From assembly GCF_000718005.1 (NCBI RefSeq), contig NZ_JODV01000002.1: a stretch of DNA of 64,000 nucleotides; one strand, 5' to 3'. Of this stretch, positions 43,412 to 52,500 are shown in pieces. Every line of letters starts with the position of its first letter. The stretch's first letter is position 1. Below the pieces are notes generated by a model. It made no database searches, was not told where the DNA came from, and was given only the letters and a program-made list of their open reading frames with translations. Both the position numbers and the translations under genes were made by a program. Origin of the DNA: Actinoalloteichus_B caeruleus. Its GTDB lineage: Bacteria; Actinomycetota; Actinomycetes; Mycobacteriales; Pseudonocardiaceae.

Positions 43412-43528
43412 CAGGTCATGAGCGCCAGCGCCAAGCCCCGGCTCGCTGGCCGGCAACCCTCCTCCGCGGTGGGGTGCTCCGGGTGAGGACCAGGCCCGAG
43501 CCGTGTGGTGTCGGGCAAGCGCGGGGCC
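43412..43528 (+). promoter_or_regulatory. SAM-IV riboswitch
   Basis: The run begins GGTCATGAGCGCCAGCGCCA (43414). It continues with AAGCCCCGGCTCGCTGGCCG, GCAACCCTCC, GCGGTGGGGTGC and GGGTGAGGACCAGG, ending near GCAAGCGCGGGGCC. This matches the actinobacterial SAM-IV consensus, including the GGCAACCCTCC core and closing GGTC/GACC pairing. It senses S-adenosylmethionine and should repress the downstream aminotransferase-like gene when SAM is plentiful. Confidence 0.9.
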
Positions 43529-43566
43529 TACCACCGGGTCCCCCCTGGATCCGAGGAGGTCGTGCC

Positions 43567-44943
43567 ATGTCGTCCGCACCCACCACCGCCCGCCCGTCCC
43601 GCCTCGCGCCCCCCGCGTCGGCCCTGCCGCCGGTGGTCGGTGCGGACCTGCGGGTCCCGCTGGTGACCGGCGGGGATGTCCCGTACGCGAACCTCGACCA
43701 CGCGGCGAGCGCCCCCTGCCTTGAGGCGGTGCGGGACGCCGTCGACGCGGTCCTGCCCTGGTACGCGAGCGTCCACCGGGGAGCCGGGTTGCTGTCGCAG
43801 GCGTCGACGAGGATCTACGAGAACGCGCGGGCGACGGTGCGCCGGTTCGTCGACGCCCCGCCCGACCACGACGTCGTGTTCACCCGCAACACCACCGACG
43901 CGATGAACCTGGTCGCCGCCGTGTTGCCGGTGGGGACCGTGGTGGTCACCTTCGACACCGACCACCACGCGGCGCTGCTGCCCTGGGCCGGCCGCCGGGT
44001 GCGCCGCGTCCGCGCGCCGCGTACCCGGGGTGAGGCGGTGGCGGCGCTGGAGGCGGAGCTGTCCGGGCTGGTCGCCGACGGTGACCGGGTCGCCGTGGTG
44101 CTCACCGCCGCGTCGAACGTCACAGGTGAACTGTGGCCGGTGGCCGAGTTGGCCGAGGTCAGCCGTCGGCACGGAGCCCTGTCCGTCCTCGACGCCGCGC
44201 AGTGGGCGCCCCACCGGCCCGTGTCGGTGTCCGAGCTCGGGGTGGACTTCCTCGCCTTCTCCGGGCACAAGGCCTACGCGCCCTTCGGCTGCGGGGCGCT
44301 GACGGGGCCCGCGCGCCTGCTGCGGTCGGCGCCGCCGTACCTGCGGGGTGGAGGAGCGTCGGCCCTGGTGGAGTCCGTGGGAGCTGATCTGCGGGTGACC
44401 TGGGCGGCCGGTGTGGAGCGCCAGGAGGCCGGGACGCCGAACGTGGTGGGAGCGCACGCGCTCGCGGTGGCCTGCGAGACGCTGTCGGGGCACTGGCGGG
44501 GGGTGGCCGAGCACGAGGACCGGCTGGCGGGAGCACTGCGGGAGGGCATCGCGGCCGTGCCGGGGGTGCGTCCGCTGCGGCTGTTCGACGATGCCGCCCC
44601 CTCGGTGGGCGTCGTCAGCTTCGGCGTCGACGGGATCGACCCGGGGTTGCTGGCCGCCGCGCTGTCGGCGGAGTACGGGATCGGGGTGCGGGACGGGGCG
44701 TTCTGCGCGCACGTCGCGACCGAGCGCCTGCTGGCCCGGGCGGGGGTCGGTGGGGGACGCGCGGTGCGGGTCAGCGTGGGCCTGGGAGCCACCGAGGAGC
44801 ACGTCGACCGCCTGCTCGCCGCGCTCCGGGCGGTGGTGGCCTCGGGGCCGGCCTGGTCCTATGCCCAGCGGGACGGGCGCTGGGTGCCCGTCCCGGACCC
44901 CCGGCGGTTGCCGGTCGGGCTCCTGGGGGACGGGCCCGCCTGA
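43567..44943 (+). CDS. Class V aminotransferase / cysteine desulfurase-like enzyme
   Basis: The protein has 458 residues. ATG 43567 follows GAGGAGG. NLDHAASAPCLEAVRDAV, VVFTRNTTDAMNLV and SVLDAAQWAPH lead to the PLP lysine in FLAFSGHKAYAPFGCGAL. GVRDGAFCAHVATERLL places a cysteine where SufS-type desulfurases have theirs. The roughly 45-residue C-terminal extension ends in VPDPRRLPVG. Control by SAM-IV suggests a role in sulfur amino-acid metabolism, such as cysteine desulfuration or a related beta-elimination. The exact reaction is not shown. Confidence 0.82.
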   Translation: MSSAPTTARPSRLAPPASALPPVVGADLRVPLVTGGDVPYANLDHAASAPCLEAVRDAVDAVLPWYASVHRGAGLLSQASTRIYENARATVRRFVDAPPDHDVVFTRNTTDAMNLVAAVLPVGTVVVTFDTDHHAALLPWAGRRVRRVRAPRTRGEAVAALEAELSGLVADGDRVAVVLTAASNVTGELWPVAELAEVSRRHGALSVLDAAQWAPHRPVSVSELGVDFLAFSGHKAYAPFGCGALTGPARLLRSAPPYLRGGGASALVESVGADLRVTWAAGVERQEAGTPNVVGAHALAVACETLSGHWRGVAEHEDRLAGALREGIAAVPGVRPLRLFDDAAPSVGVVSFGVDGIDPGLLAAALSAEYGIGVRDGAFCAHVATERLLARAGVGGGRAVRVSVGLGATEEHVDRLLAALRAVVASGPAWSYAQRDGRWVPVPDPRRLPVGLLGDGPA

Positions 44944-45035
44944 GCGCGGGTGGCCCCGCCGAGCGGCCCGGGGCTGCCCGACCAGCGCCCGCTGGCCGGT
45001 GTCGACGCGTGTGACCAGCGTCGATGCCGGTAGGT

Positions 45036-45041
45036 CACAAT
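45036..45041 (+). promoter_or_regulatory. Possible leaderless -10 for lspA
   Basis: CACAAT is followed by 6 bases and GTG 45048. No ribosome site is seen. A weak GTGACC lies 19 bases upstream. Confidence 0.35.
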
Positions 45042-45047
45042 GACTGG

Positions 45048-45707
45048 GTGACCGAGACCGGCCCTGCGGGGTCCAACGCCGACGACGATCCCGCCAACGC
45101 CGACGCGGGAGCCGTCGGCGGACCCAGCGGGCCCGCCGTGCCCCCTGGTGGGGGGTCGCCGAGACGACGGGTGGGCCTGCTCGCGGTGGTGGCCGGGGTG
45201 GCGTTCGCCCTCGACCTCGTCACCAAGGTCGTGGCCGTCGCCCAGCTGGAGGGGCGGGAGCCGGTGCGGCTGCTCGGTGGCGGTGTGTACCTGGTGCTGC
45301 TGCGCAACCCCGGCGCCGCCTTCTCGATGGCGACGGGCATGACGTGGCTGCTGACCCTGGTCGCCGTCGGCGTGGTCGTGGGTATCATCTGGATCGCGCC
45401 CCGGTTGCGCTCGGTGGGTTGGGCCCTGGGGTTGGGCCTCATGCTGGGCGGTGCGCTGGGCAACCTCGCGGACCGGATCTTCCGTTCCCCGGCGCCCCTG
45501 CACGGCCACGTCGTGGACTTCGTCTCGTTGTTCGCTCCTGACGGCAGCGTGTGGCCGGTGTTCAACGTCGCCGACTCCGCGCTGGTGGGCGGGGTGGCGC
45601 TGCTGGTGGTGCTGGCCGTGCTCGGCCGGGACTACGACGGGAGCACCGTCCGGGGGCGCGCCGACCAGGAGAAGACGACCACCGCCGAGGGAGACGACCA
45701 GCGATGA
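45048..45707 (+). CDS. lspA: Lipoprotein signal peptidase LspA
   Basis: The protein has 219 residues. A Gly/Asp/Pro-rich N-terminus of about 38 residues precedes four membrane helices. The catalytic aspartates lie in GGALGNLADRIFR and FNVADSALVGGV, and RNPGAAFS is also conserved. It cleaves prolipoprotein signal peptides after lipidation. The start at GTG 45048 is supported by a leaderless promoter pattern; an in-frame ATG 45024 is eight codons upstream. The stop overlaps rluD (ATGA). Confidence 0.93.
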   Translation: MTETGPAGSNADDDPANADAGAVGGPSGPAVPPGGGSPRRRVGLLAVVAGVAFALDLVTKVVAVAQLEGREPVRLLGGGVYLVLLRNPGAAFSMATGMTWLLTLVAVGVVVGIIWIAPRLRSVGWALGLGLMLGGALGNLADRIFRSPAPLHGHVVDFVSLFAPDGSVWPVFNVADSALVGGVALLVVLAVLGRDYDGSTVRGRADQEKTTTAEGDDQR

Positions 45708-46633
45708 GCGACACCCGCACCTTTCCGGTGCCCGACGGACTCGACGGGATGCGGGTCGACGCCGGCCTGGCGAAGCTGCTCGGTCTGTCACGGACGGCCG
45801 TGGTCTCGATCGCCGAGTCCGGTGGCGTGGTGATCGACGGTGCTCCCGCGGGCAAGTCGGACCGGCTGGTGGCCGGTTCGTGGATGGAGGTCCAGCTCCC
45901 CCAGCCGGAGCGGCCGGTCGTGGCCGCACCCGAGCCGGTGCCGGGCTTGCGGATCCTCCACGAGGACGAGGACGTGGCTGTCGTCGACAAGCCGGTCGGG
46001 GTCGCCGTCCACCCGAGCCCGGGCTGGACCGGGCCGACGGTCCTGGCGGGGCTGGCGGCGATGGGGTTGCGGATCGCGACGTCCGGTGCCGCCGAGAGGC
46101 AGGGGGTGGTGCACCGGCTCGACGTGGGCACCACCGGGGTGATGGTGGTCGCCAAGAGCGAGACCGCGTACTCGACCCTGAAGCGGGCGTTCAAGGAGCG
46201 GACGGTCTCCAAGATCTACCACGCGGTGGTCCAGGGCCACCCTGATCCGACCAACGGCACCATCGACGCCCCGATCGACCGGCATCCCCGGCACGACTAC
46301 AAGTTCGCGGTGGTGGCGGGGGGCAAGCCCAGCGTCACCCACTACGAGGTGGTGGAGGCCTTCCGGGCCGCCTCGTTGGCCGAGGTGCGGCTGGAGACCG
46401 GGCGGACGCACCAGATCCGGGTGCACTTCGCCGCGCTGCGGCACCCCTGCGCCGGTGACCTCACCTACGGTGCCGACCCCACCCTCGCCCAGCGGCTGGG
46501 GCTGACGCGGCAGTGGCTGCACGCGAGGCGGCTCGGGTTCGACCACCCGGGCACGGGGGAGTGGGTGGAGTTCACCAGCGAGTACCCGGACGACCTCGCC
46601 GAGGCGTTGCGGCGGCTGCGTTCGGAGAGTTGA
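45704..46633 (+). CDS. rluD: RluD-family rRNA pseudouridine synthase
   Basis: The protein has 309 residues. An N-terminal S4 domain (GMRVDAGLAKLLGLSRTAVV) leads to the catalytic motif GVVHRLDVGTTGVMVVAKS with the active-site Asp. SKIYHAVVQGHP and LETGRTHQIRVHFAAL are also conserved. It converts uridines to pseudouridine in 23S rRNA. lspA-rluD coupling (ATGA overlap) is conserved across bacteria. Confidence 0.93.
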   Translation: MSDTRTFPVPDGLDGMRVDAGLAKLLGLSRTAVVSIAESGGVVIDGAPAGKSDRLVAGSWMEVQLPQPERPVVAAPEPVPGLRILHEDEDVAVVDKPVGVAVHPSPGWTGPTVLAGLAAMGLRIATSGAAERQGVVHRLDVGTTGVMVVAKSETAYSTLKRAFKERTVSKIYHAVVQGHPDPTNGTIDAPIDRHPRHDYKFAVVAGGKPSVTHYEVVEAFRAASLAEVRLETGRTHQIRVHFAALRHPCAGDLTYGADPTLAQRLGLTRQWLHARRLGFDHPGTGEWVEFTSEYPDDLAEALRRLRSES

Positions 46634-46786
46634 CCGCCGGGCGGTGGTCCCCTGGGGCGGGCTGTCCCGGCCCGGGCCCAGCCGGTCGGGCGTGTGCCGA
46701 CGCAACGGGTCGGCCACGACCTCGGGACGAAGTGACCGGAATGGGTGGATCATGCGCCGTCACCGTCTAGCGTGGTGGGGACGGCT

Positions 46787-47197
46787 GTGAGCCCGAACGG
46801 GACCGACTGGGGAGACGTCGTGCGGCAAGGACGAGACGAGCAGTACATCGAGGCGGGACGCGGAAGGCTGGCGGGGCCGGAGGAACCGCCCACCCCGCCG
46901 ATGGGGTTCGCGCTGCCACCGGTGGCCGTGGGGGCCTCGGCCGGCGGCGCGTCGATGGCCGGGGGCGGTCGGCGGGACCCCTTCGACCCGCCGACCGAGC
47001 CGACCCCGCGACCGCTGGTGGACCAGACGGCGGCTGGCCAGGCGGCGCCGGCGGTGATCGGGGCCGAGGCGCCCGAGTCGGTCGAGGGCGAGACCCGGGA
47101 CTGGCCGACGTTCAGCCGGAGCCGTGACGACGACCGGGAGGAGCCCGACGGCAGGGCTGGCTGGGTCGGCCGCATGTTCGGCCGCCGCGACGCCTGA
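46787..47197 (+). CDS. Hypothetical protein
   Basis: The protein has 136 residues from GTG 46787. It reads MSPNGTDWGDVVRQGRDEQY, then is Pro/Gly/Ala/Asp-rich without helices or membrane segments, and ends with a compact basic motif GWVGRMFGRRDA. It looks disordered. Possible -10 TAGCGT lies at 46768-46773. I do not recognise a family. Codon bias (GC-rich third positions) supports it being real. Confidence 0.5.
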   Translation: MSPNGTDWGDVVRQGRDEQYIEAGRGRLAGPEEPPTPPMGFALPPVAVGASAGGASMAGGGRRDPFDPPTEPTPRPLVDQTAAGQAAPAVIGAEAPESVEGETRDWPTFSRSRDDDREEPDGRAGWVGRMFGRRDA

Positions 47198-47210
47198 CCG
47201 GGCGGAGCTT

Positions 47211-47237
47211 CGCCGGCGTCACCCTCCGGGGCCGGCG
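47211..47237. terminator. Bidirectional hairpin between converging genes
   Basis: CGCCGGC (47211-47217) pairs with GCCGGCG (47231-47237), loop 13. It lies between the hypothetical gene (+) and the winged-helix gene (-). Confidence 0.4.
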
Positions 47238-47254
47238 CCGCGCGGGCGGCCCGC

Positions 47255-48313
47255 TCAGTCCTCGTCGACGGTCCAGGTCAGGGTGCGGTGGTCGGGGTCG
47301 GGTCCGGGGCTCCAGCGGACGGAGGTGACCCGGGTGCTGTCGGGCAGCACGTACACCGAGTGGCCGCCGGCGGTCTCCCCGGGTCCCACTCCGATGCGGT
47401 AGGCGGGCCGGGAGGACAGGGACACGGGGGCCTTCGACACCGGTTGGTCGTCCTCGGTCACCAGGACGAGGTACAGGTCGGGCAGGGCCGCGAACGGCAG
47501 GGGGCCCTGGTTGGTGATCTCGGTGTGGACGACGACGGCGCGTTCGCCCTCCTGGAGGGTGTACCCGGCCGCCTCGAACAGGAAGTTCGCCGGGTCGACG
47601 ACCTCCAGGAGCTGGATGCGGACGCGTTCGCCCTCGACGCCGTGCGTCTCCAGGGCCGTCCCGACCTGACCGGCCCGGGGTGGGGCGGGGGTGGCAGCAG
47701 GAGGGCCGTCCCCTCTCGCCCACGACGCCGACTGCGGTGGACCCCACACGCTGGCGGGATCCGAGGGCGCCCCCTCCTGCGCGGCCGGAGCCGGGTGCGG
47801 GGGCGCGGCCGGGCCTGGCGGCGGTGCGGGGAACGGGCCGCTGGGTGGCGCCTGCCCCGGCGGTGGGAAGCCGGGTGCCGGGTGCGGGTAGGGACCGCTG
47901 GCCGCGCCGGGGTGGTGCGCCGGGGGGTAGGCCCCGCTGGCGCTGCCCGGCGGGGGGTAGGGGCCGCTACCGCTGCCCGGGGGAGGGTAGGAGCCGCTGG
48001 GCGTGCCGTGCACCGGGTAGCCGGGCGGGGCTGGCGCCGGGTAGCCCGGTGGCGGGCCGGGCGGGTAGGACTGGTACTGGTGCTGCGCCCAGGCTCCGGC
48101 CGCCATCAACACGTTGCGGATGGCCTGTTGGTCGCACTCCACCCCGACCACCAGGGGGAGGCCGGCGGCGGACAGGGCCGCCAGGCGGGCGGCCACCTCC
48201 CGCACGTCCATGCCCAACCGGTGCGCCATGTCGGTGACGGACGCGCGACCGGCCTCGGCGATCAACGCGAGTAACCGGGTGTCGACGGGATCAGGACCAA
48301 CCACGTCAGGCAC
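47255..48313 (-). CDS. Winged-helix / proline-rich / DUF4352-like protein
   Basis: The protein has 352 residues from GTG 48313. Residues 1-70 form an AsnC/Lrp-type helix-turn-helix (DTRLLALIAEAGRASVTDMA). Residues about 80-205 are Pro/Gly/Tyr/Ser-rich with imperfect repeats such as SGSYPPPGSG, SGPYPPPGSA, SGAYPPAHH and SGPYPHPAPG. Residues about 225-352 look like a beta-sandwich of the DUF4352/telokin type (VVVHTEITNQGPLPF). No membrane anchor is seen, which is unusual since DUF4352 domains are normally extracellular. The function is unknown. Confidence 0.6.
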   Translation of the reverse strand: MPDVVGPDPVDTRLLALIAEAGRASVTDMAHRLGMDVREVAARLAALSAAGLPLVVGVECDQQAIRNVLMAAGAWAQHQYQSYPPGPPPGYPAPAPPGYPVHGTPSGSYPPPGSGSGPYPPPGSASGAYPPAHHPGAASGPYPHPAPGFPPPGQAPPSGPFPAPPPGPAAPPHPAPAAQEGAPSDPASVWGPPQSASWARGDGPPAATPAPPRAGQVGTALETHGVEGERVRIQLLEVVDPANFLFEAAGYTLQEGERAVVVHTEITNQGPLPFAALPDLYLVLVTEDDQPVSKAPVSLSSRPAYRIGVGPGETAGGHSVYVLPDSTRVTSVRWSPGPDPDHRTLTWTVDED

Positions 48314-48406
48314 GCTACCTAATCATGGGGGCCGCCCACCGGGCGGAGCCGACAACGGTGGCTCGTTCCCGTAGCGGGACGGCGCGGGAACGGGGGTGCG
48401 GCGGCA

Positions 48407-49258
48407 TCATTCCCACCAGAAGGTCCAGGAGTGGTGCCCCACGATCTGCCGCGCGTAGTCGCCCAGGTTGCCGACCCCCTGGTCGATGCTGTCGGGGCAG
48501 AACGACCAGTGCTCGGCCGCCACGGCCAGGGCGTGCTCCGGGGTCTTGGGCGGCGCCGCCACGCTGAGGTCCAGGGTGTCGAACCCGAGCCGGACGACGC
48601 GCACCCCGAACCGGTCCTCCCAGCTGCGCAGGATCGCCGACAGGGGGGCGGTGCGCTCCGAGTAGTTCACCGGCCCCATCCAGCCGATCTGGGCGAGCGC
48701 GTCCGCGCCGCGCGACGCCGCGACGAGCCCCAGCCGAGCCACCCCGTCGGTCAGTTCACCGGCCAGCCAGTCGGCGACCTCCTCCGGGGGGCGGTCGGGC
48801 ACGGCCCTGGGGGCGAGGCCGGGGAAGTCGGGGCCGAAGGGCAGCAGCTGTTCGCTGACGTCGTGTCCGCCGCCGGACGGGGCGGCCGATTCGGCCCACC
48901 ACTCCGCCATCAGGGCCCGCGCGTCGTGCCGGTCGACGCGGGACACCGGTTCGGGAGCGAGCTCCCCGGTCTCCCACGGCTCACCGCCCTGGAGGTCACT
49001 GGGGCGCAGCAGCAGCGGCCACAGCCCGGTCTCGGGGTGGAGGGCGCGGTACCGGGCCCACGTCCCAGCCCCGGCGGGGTCCCGGCTGAGCCACAGCGCG
49101 GGCCGCACGGTGGACAGCCGGTAGCGGGCGAAGCTCTCGTCGGCCCAGATGAGCTCGCCCGGCGGCAGGTCCGGTGGGAGGGGCCGCCCGTCCCCGCCCT
49201 CGGGGAACAGGGCCGCCAACTCGTCCGGCAGTGATCTCGTGTCCGCCTGATCCACCAC
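48407..49258 (-). CDS. DUF4253 domain protein
   Basis: The protein has 283 residues from GTG 49258, preceded by GGGAGAA. The C-terminal half (WMGPVNYSERTAPLSAILRS, WEDRFGVRVVRLGFDTLDLSVAAPP, EHWSFCPDSI, WTFWWE; quoted in parts) is typical of DUF4253, an actinobacterial SMI1/KNR4-like family. The function is unknown; some relatives are immunity proteins of contact-dependent toxins. It lies just downstream of dnaE on the same strand. Confidence 0.75.
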   Translation of the reverse strand: MVDQADTRSLPDELAALFPEGGDGRPLPPDLPPGELIWADESFARYRLSTVRPALWLSRDPAGAGTWARYRALHPETGLWPLLLRPSDLQGGEPWETGELAPEPVSRVDRHDARALMAEWWAESAAPSGGGHDVSEQLLPFGPDFPGLAPRAVPDRPPEEVADWLAGELTDGVARLGLVAASRGADALAQIGWMGPVNYSERTAPLSAILRSWEDRFGVRVVRLGFDTLDLSVAAPPKTPEHALAVAAEHWSFCPDSIDQGVGNLGDYARQIVGHHSWTFWWE

Positions 49259-49491
49259 GTCGGGTTCTCCCGGATGTCGTCCAGTGCTCGGGTCGCCCCT
49301 TGCGTTGGGCCTGCCGATATTCTCACGCCAAACCGACGACGAGCGTGATCATCAGATCGTGGGGGCCGCGGCCGCGCGCGACCACGCAGGGTGCGGGACG
49401 TGGCGGCTGTCGGACGAGGAAGATCACCCGCGAGGGGGCCAGTCGGGCAGGCCGGTGAACCTCGGCGAGGCGGTCCGGGCAGGCGTGCGAC

Positions 49492-49524
49492 GGGGCCCGC
49501 CCCCGACGCGCGGGAACGGGCCCC
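49492..49524 (-). terminator. Hairpin terminator after dnaE
   Basis: GGGGCCCG (49492-49499) pairs perfectly with CGGGCCCC (49517-49524), with an inner CCCG/CGGG. It lies 15-47 bases past the dnaE stop on the minus strand. Confidence 0.5.
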
Positions 49525-49538
49525 TCGGTGGTGTGGCC

Positions 49539-52500
49539 TCAGGCGCTGATCGTGACGCCCGGGATCGCCTTCAGCTCTCCGAAGAAGGCCGGCGAGGTGG
49601 AGATCGGGTAGTCGTCCACGGCCAGCATGGCCGTCTTGTGCTGGTAGTGCAGCTTCAGCCGCACCGGGGTCTCCCCCGGGTGGGCGCGCAGCGCCTGCTT
49701 GAGGTCGCTGACCACCTCCTCGGTGATCAGTTCGGACTTGACCAGCAGCGTCAACGGTGGTTCGACGCCGGGGTTGTTCTCCGCCTCGCTGATGTCCAGC
49801 GGGATCACCCCGGAACCGAAGATGCTCATCTTGTCCTCGCGCCAGTTGACCCGGCCCTTGACCGCCACGGCGGTGTCCTCCACGAGGTCCTGGCCGAGCA
49901 CCGCGTAGGACTTGGGGAAGAACAGCACCTCGATGGAGGCGTCCAGGTCCTCCACGGTCGTGATCGCCCAGGGCTCGCCGTTCTTGTTGACCCGCCGCTC
50001 GACCGAGGAGATCATGCCGGCGATGATGACCTCCCCCTCCTTCGGTGGGTCGTTGAGCAGGGCGGCGATGTCCCGGGGGGCCTGCTTGCGCAGGATGCGC
50101 TCCGCCCCGTCCAGGGGGTGCGCCGACACGTAGAGCCCCAGCATCTCCCGTTCGTAGGCCAGCTTCTGCTTGCGGGGCCACTCCTCGGGGGTGTAGGTGA
50201 GGTGCGCCAGCGGGGAGGCGTCCTCGCTGGCCGGCGTGTCGTCGCCACCGCCGAACAGGTCGAACTGGCCCATCGCCTCCTGCCGCTTGAGGCCGATCAC
50301 GGCGTCGACGGCAGCCTCGTGGTGTTCGATCAGCGAGCGGCGCGAGTGGCCGAGCGAGTCGAACCCACCGGCCTTGATCAGCGACTCGATCACCCGCTTG
50401 TTGCAGCTGACGATCTCCGACTTGGTGAGGAAGTCGTTGAAGGAGGTGTAGGCGCCCTTCTTCTTCCGCGTGTCGATGATCGACTGCACGACGTTGCCGC
50501 CGACGTTGCGGATGCCGCCGAGGCCGTAGCGGATGTCGGTCCCCACGGCGGCGAAGCGCAGCGCCGACTCGTTGACGTCGGGAGCCAGCACCTGGATGCC
50601 GAGGCGGCGGCACTCGGAGAGGTAGACCGCGGACTTGTCCTTGTTGTCGGCGACCGAGGTGAGCAGGGCGGCCATGTACTCGGCCTGGTAGTTGGCCTTG
50701 AGATAGGCGGTCCAGTAGGAGACCAGGGCGTAGCCGGCGGCGTGGGACTTGTTGAACGCGTAACCGGCGAACGGCAGGATCGTGTCCCAGAGCGTCTTGA
50801 TGGCCTCGTCGGAGAAACCCTTCTCCCGCATCCCGGCCTGGAAGCCCTCGAACTCCTTCTCGAGCACCTCCAGCTTCTTCTTGCCCATCGCCTTGCGGAG
50901 CACGTCCGCGCGTCCCATCGAGTACCCGGCGACCTTCTGCGCGATGCGCATGATCTGCTCCTGGTACACGATCAGGCCGTAGGTCTCGGAGAGGATCTCC
51001 TCCAACGGTTCGGCCAGCTCGGGATGGATCGGGGTGATCTCCTGGCGGCCGTTCTTGCGGTCGGCGTAGTTGTTGTGGCTGTTCATCGCCATCGGGCCCG
51101 GGCGGTAGAGGGCGTTGACGGCGATGATGTCGCTGAACTCGGTGGGCTGCATCCTGCGCAGCAGGTCCCGCATGGCGCCGCCCTCGAGCTGGAACACGCC
51201 GAGCGCGTCCCCGCGCCCCAGCAGCTCGAAGGTCCTCGTGTCCGTCAGGCCCAGCACGTCGAGGTCGATCTCGTCGCCCCGGTTCGCCCTGATGTTGTCG
51301 ATGGCGTCGTTGATGATGGTGAGGTTCCGCAGCCCGAGGAAGTCCATCTTCAACAGGCCGATGGCCTCGCAGGACGGGTAGTCCCAGCCGGTGATGATCG
51401 ACCCGTCGTCCCGCTGCCACAGCGGGATGGCGTCCATCAGCGGTTCGGAGGACATGATCACCGCGCAGGCGTGCACGCCCGCGTTGCGGATCAGGCCCTC
51501 CAGACCACGGGCGGTCTCGAAGATCTTGGAGACCTCCGCGTCCGTCTCGATCAGGGTGCGCACCTCGGCGGCCTCGGGGTACCGCTCGTGCTCCGGGTTG
51601 ACGATGCCGGCCAGCGGGATGTCCTTGGCGGCCACCGGCGGGGGCAGGGCCTTGGAGATCCGGTCCGCGATCGCGTAACCGGGCTGACCGAAGTGCACCC
51701 GGGCGGAGTCCTTGATCGCCGCCTTGGTCTTGATCGTGCCGAAGGTGATGACCTGCGCGACGCGGTCGGCGCCGTACTTCTCCGTGGCGTAGCGGACCAT
51801 CTCACCCCGGCGGCGGTCGTCGAAGTCGATGTCGATGTCGGGCATCGACGCGCGCTCGGGGTTGAGGAACCGTTCGAAGAGCAGTCCCTGGGGGATCGGG
51901 TCCAGGTTGGTGATCCCCAGGGCGTACGCCACCAGGGAACCCGCCGCGGAACCACGACCGGGGCCGACGCGGATGCCGATCTCCTTGGCGTGCTGGACGA
52001 GGTCACCCACGACGAGGAAGTAGGCGGGGAAGCCCTTCTGCGCGATGACGCTCAACTCGAACTCGGCCCGCTCGTGGTAGCCGTCGGGCACGCCCTCCGG
52101 GAAGCGCCAGTCCAGCCCCTTCATCACCTCCCGGTGCAGCCAGGACTCCTGCGTCTCGCCCTCGGGCACGTCGAAGACGGGCATCCGGTCGCGGTGCTCG
52201 TAGACCTCGGCGTAGGACTCGACCCGCTCGGCGATCAGCAGTGTCGACTCGGACGCGCCGGGGACCTCCTTGTCCCAGAACGCCCGCATCTCCTCGGCCG
52301 ACTTCAGGAAGTAGCCGTCGCCGTCGAACTTGAAGCGGTTCGGGTCGGAGAGAGTCTTGCCGGACTGCACGCACAGCAGGGCGGAGTGCGACTCCGCCTG
52401 GTCCTTGGTGACGTAGTGCGAGTCGTTGGTGGCCAACGGCCGCAGTTCGAGCCGTTTGGCGATGTCGAGCAGCCCCTCCCGCACCGAGCGTTCGATGGCC

